Of a DNA stretch of 34,598 bases, positions 33,037 through 34,598 are shown piece by piece (the first letter of the stretch is position 1; each line of letters starts with the position of its first letter). Under the pieces are notes generated by a model. That model had not been told where the DNA came from, searched no databases, and saw only the letters and a program-made list of their open reading frames with translations. This DNA comes from CAZRAL01 sp964598005. GTDB lineage: Bacteria > Pseudomonadota > Gammaproteobacteria > Burkholderiales > Usitatibacteraceae. The DNA lies in the NCBI GenBank assembly GCA_964598005.1, contig CAZRAL010000026.1, positions 1-34,598 on the forward strand. The letters run 5' to 3'. Both the position numbers and the translations under genes were made by a program.

Positions 33037-33576
33037 TCAGTTTCGGAAAGGGAATTTGAAGGCAGCAAGAAGCGCCTTGGCTTCTTCGTCCGACTTCGCA
33101 GTGGTGGTAATGGAAATATTCATTCCGCGCAACGCATCGATTTTGTCGTAATCGATTTCGGGAAAAATGATCTGCTCCTTTATACCCATATTGTAATTTC
33201 CCCGCCCATCAAAAGCGCGCCCGGATATACCCCGAAAATCACGAACCCGGGGAAGCGCCACAGTGATCAGGCGATCAAGAAATTCATACATGCGGCCGGC
33301 ACGCAGCGTCACCATGCAACCAATTGGATAACCGTCGCGAATCTTGAACCCGGCAATCGATTTCTTTGATTTGGTAACGACAGGCTTTTGACCAGCGATT
33401 TTTTGCATATCGCCGACAGCGTGTTCCATAATTTTTTTGTCTGCTACCGCTTCGCCAACCCCCATATTCAGGGTAATTTTGGAAATGCGCGGCACCTGCA
33501 TAATCGATTTATAGCCAAACTGCTTCATCAGCGCGGGCACGATGGCTTTTTTGTAATGCGCCTGGAGTCTAACCAT
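33037..33576 (-). CDS. rplE: 50S ribosomal protein L5
   Basis: L5, 179 residues from the ATG at 33576, exactly the E. coli length; the first ATG at 33582 (two residues longer) is an alternative. GGGAG lies six bases before 33576. ITLNMGVGEAVADKK, FKIRDGYPIGCMVTLR and EQIIFPEIDYDKID are canonical. L5 binds 5S rRNA. Confidence 0.97.
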   Translation of the reverse strand: MVRLQAHYKKAIVPALMKQFGYKSIMQVPRISKITLNMGVGEAVADKKIMEHAVGDMQKIAGQKPVVTKSKKSIAGFKIRDGYPIGCMVTLRAGRMYEFLDRLITVALPRVRDFRGISGRAFDGRGNYNMGIKEQIIFPEIDYDKIDALRGMNISITTTAKSDEEAKALLAAFKFPFRN

Positions 33577-33593
33577 TGTCATCTCCCTTTCCT

Positions 33594-33911
33594 TTAAGCG
33601 TCCACGACTTCGCCGGTAGACCTGAATATGCGCACTTTGCGCTTGTCTTCCAGCATTTTGAAGCCCACGCGATCCGCCTTCCCGGAGGCCGCGTTGAATA
33701 TCGCAATATTGGAAATATGAATCGGCATTTCTTTCTCGACAATACCGCCGGTCACTCCTTTGAGAGGATTGGGTTTGGCGTGCTTTTTTACCCGATTGAT
33801 CCCTTCAACCACAACCGTATTCGTAGGCAATACGCGTAGCACTGTGCCACGCTTACCTTTATCTTTACCAGTTAATACTTGAACCTGATCGCCTTTACGA
33901 ATCTTATTCAT
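33594..33911 (-). CDS. rplX: 50S ribosomal protein L24
   Basis: L24, 105 residues, an assembly initiator with a KOW motif: MNKIRKGDQVQVLTGKDKGK. HISNIAIFN and DRVGFKMLEDKRKVR follow as expected. It starts 10 bases after rplN. Confidence 0.98.
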   Translation of the reverse strand: MNKIRKGDQVQVLTGKDKGKRGTVLRVLPTNTVVVEGINRVKKHAKPNPLKGVTGGIVEKEMPIHISNIAIFNAASGKADRVGFKMLEDKRKVRIFRSTGEVVDA

Positions 33912-33921
33912 CCTGCGCTCC

Positions 33922-34290
33922 TTACAGCACTTCGGGTGCCAGCGACACGATTTTCATGAAACGCTCGGTCCGCAATTCGCGCGTAACCGGCCCGAAAATA
34001 CGCGTGCCGATCGGCTCCAGTTTCGCATTGAGCAATACAGCCGCATTGCCATCGAACTTAATCTGCGAACCGTCATTACGGCGTACACCTTTGGCAGTAC
34101 GCACCACAACTGCGTTATAAACCTCGCCCTTTTTAACGCGGCCGCGCGGTTGCGCAGACTTGATACTGACTTTTATGACATCGCCAATACCGGCATAGCG
34201 GCGCTTGGAACCACCAAGCACCTTGATACACATCACCGACCGTGCGCCTGTATTATCGGCGACATCGAGTATGGACTGCATCTGAATCAT
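33922..34290 (-). CDS. rplN: 50S ribosomal protein L14
   Basis: L14, 122 residues, first gene of the spc operon here. MIQMQSILDVADNTGARSV and the C-terminal VTRELRTERFMKIVSLAPEVL are canonical. GGAG lies nine bases before the ATG. A sigma70-type promoter is placed 94 bases upstream, indicating that the operon can be transcribed independently of the S10 operon. Confidence 0.98.
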   Translation of the reverse strand: MIQMQSILDVADNTGARSVMCIKVLGGSKRRYAGIGDVIKVSIKSAQPRGRVKKGEVYNAVVVRTAKGVRRNDGSQIKFDGNAAVLLNAKLEPIGTRIFGPVTRELRTERFMKIVSLAPEVL

Positions 34291-34383
34291 TTTTTATCTC
34301 CAACTTACCCGCACCAACCTAGCTGGCACGACCAGTTTTGGATCCGTCTTAGGTCAATAACGCCAACAACACGCCATTAACAG

Positions 34384-34412
34384 GTTAGAAAACTTCTTCC
34401 CAGCATCGTCAA
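34384..34412 (-). promoter_or_regulatory. Sigma70-type promoter of the spc operon
   Basis: On the minus strand TTGACG (34407-34412), a 17-base spacer and TCTAAC (34384-34389). Transcription would start near 34377, giving a leader of about 87 bases before rplN. Confidence 0.55.
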
Positions 34413-34555
34413 CCACCTTTATTTAAACAGGACTTTTGACAATCATCCTCAATAAACGAAGCCAACGAAGCAGCAAAGTCGGTTATTTTAACGCGATAAG
34501 CTTTTCTTTTGCAACTATTTCATGCTACCCGTTTTGCAATATTCGCTGTCGCGGG

Positions 34556-34598
34556 TTTTTAGACTTGTCCGGTTCTGTAGTTTTTGAATTGTCCGCTT
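34556..34598. repeat. Direct repeat at the window edge
   Basis: Two copies of a TTTTT...TTGTCCG...TT unit begin at 34556 and 34581, a period of about 25 bases with one indel. The second runs into the window end. It may be terminal repeat sequence of an insertion element, but no inverted partner or transposase is visible. Confidence 0.35.

Larger units (their letters stand above)
34291..34598. other. 308-base gene-free region upstream of rplN
   Basis: I find no gene here. It holds the promoter above. The S10-operon gene rpsQ, expected upstream of rplN, is not reached. The last 43 bases contain an imperfect direct repeat with TTGTCCG at 34565-34571 and 34589-34595, which could be the end of a repeated or mobile element continuing outside the window. 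Confidence 0.5.

Overview
This window comes from a bacterial chromosome, most likely a betaproteobacterium of the Burkholderiales/Oxalobacteraceae kind. Three things point there: infA lies between secY and rpmJ inside a continuous spc-alpha ribosomal operon; there is a candidate betaproteobacterial proteasome homologue (BPH); and the clpA/clpS/csp, dapA-bamC and HD-GYP/EAL proteins have typical betaproteobacterial sequences. The placement rests on gene order and remembered family sequences, not on a search, and the genus is not resolved. No tRNA, rRNA, CRISPR array or complete mobile element is visible.

Left part (1-9.7 kb). A secreted TraB/GumN-type protein (-) is divergent from a succinate-semialdehyde dehydrogenase (+), followed by an exported FKBP-type prolyl isomerase. 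Next comes a minus-strand proteostasis cluster read as clpS - clpA - BPH-like Ntn hydrolase - hslR. It links a degron adaptor, an AAA+ unfoldase, a proteasome-like peptidase and the Hsp15 ribosome-rescue factor, behind a candidate heat-shock promoter. A cold-shock gene with a long structured leader diverges from clpS and is followed by rluE, a small secreted Lys/Ala-rich protein and mnmA.

Middle (9.7-25.4 kb). A GST-like gene is followed by purB, then a minus-strand dapA - bamC - metallo-beta-lactamase-fold cluster. A two-component pair resembles the 'proteobacterial dedicated sortase' regulators, but no sortase is present; a 65-residue membrane protein gene diverges from it. A perfect 17-bp hairpin separates the kinase from a large secreted zinc metalloprotease that converges on it. 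Two cyclic-di-GMP genes follow: an HD-GYP protein whose HD histidine is replaced by leucine, and an EAL protein with intact catalytic residues but a degenerate GGDEF domain. An NADPH-FMN reductase/pirin pair comes next.

Right part (25.4-34.3 kb). The minus-strand operon reads rplN-rplX-rplE-rpsN-rpsH-rplF-rplR-rpsE-rpmD-rplO-secY-infA-rpmJ-rpsM-rpsK-rpsD-rpoA-rplQ. A good sigma70-type promoter lies upstream of rplN, secY starts with TTG, and the rpmJ-rpsM gap holds a terminator-like hairpin. The last 300 bases upstream of rplN have no gene and end in a short direct repeat at the window edge.

The best lead for unusual biology is the BPH-like peptidase embedded in the clpSA-hslR cluster. Next come the sortase-less Pds-like two-component system and the degenerate HD-GYP / active-looking EAL pair.
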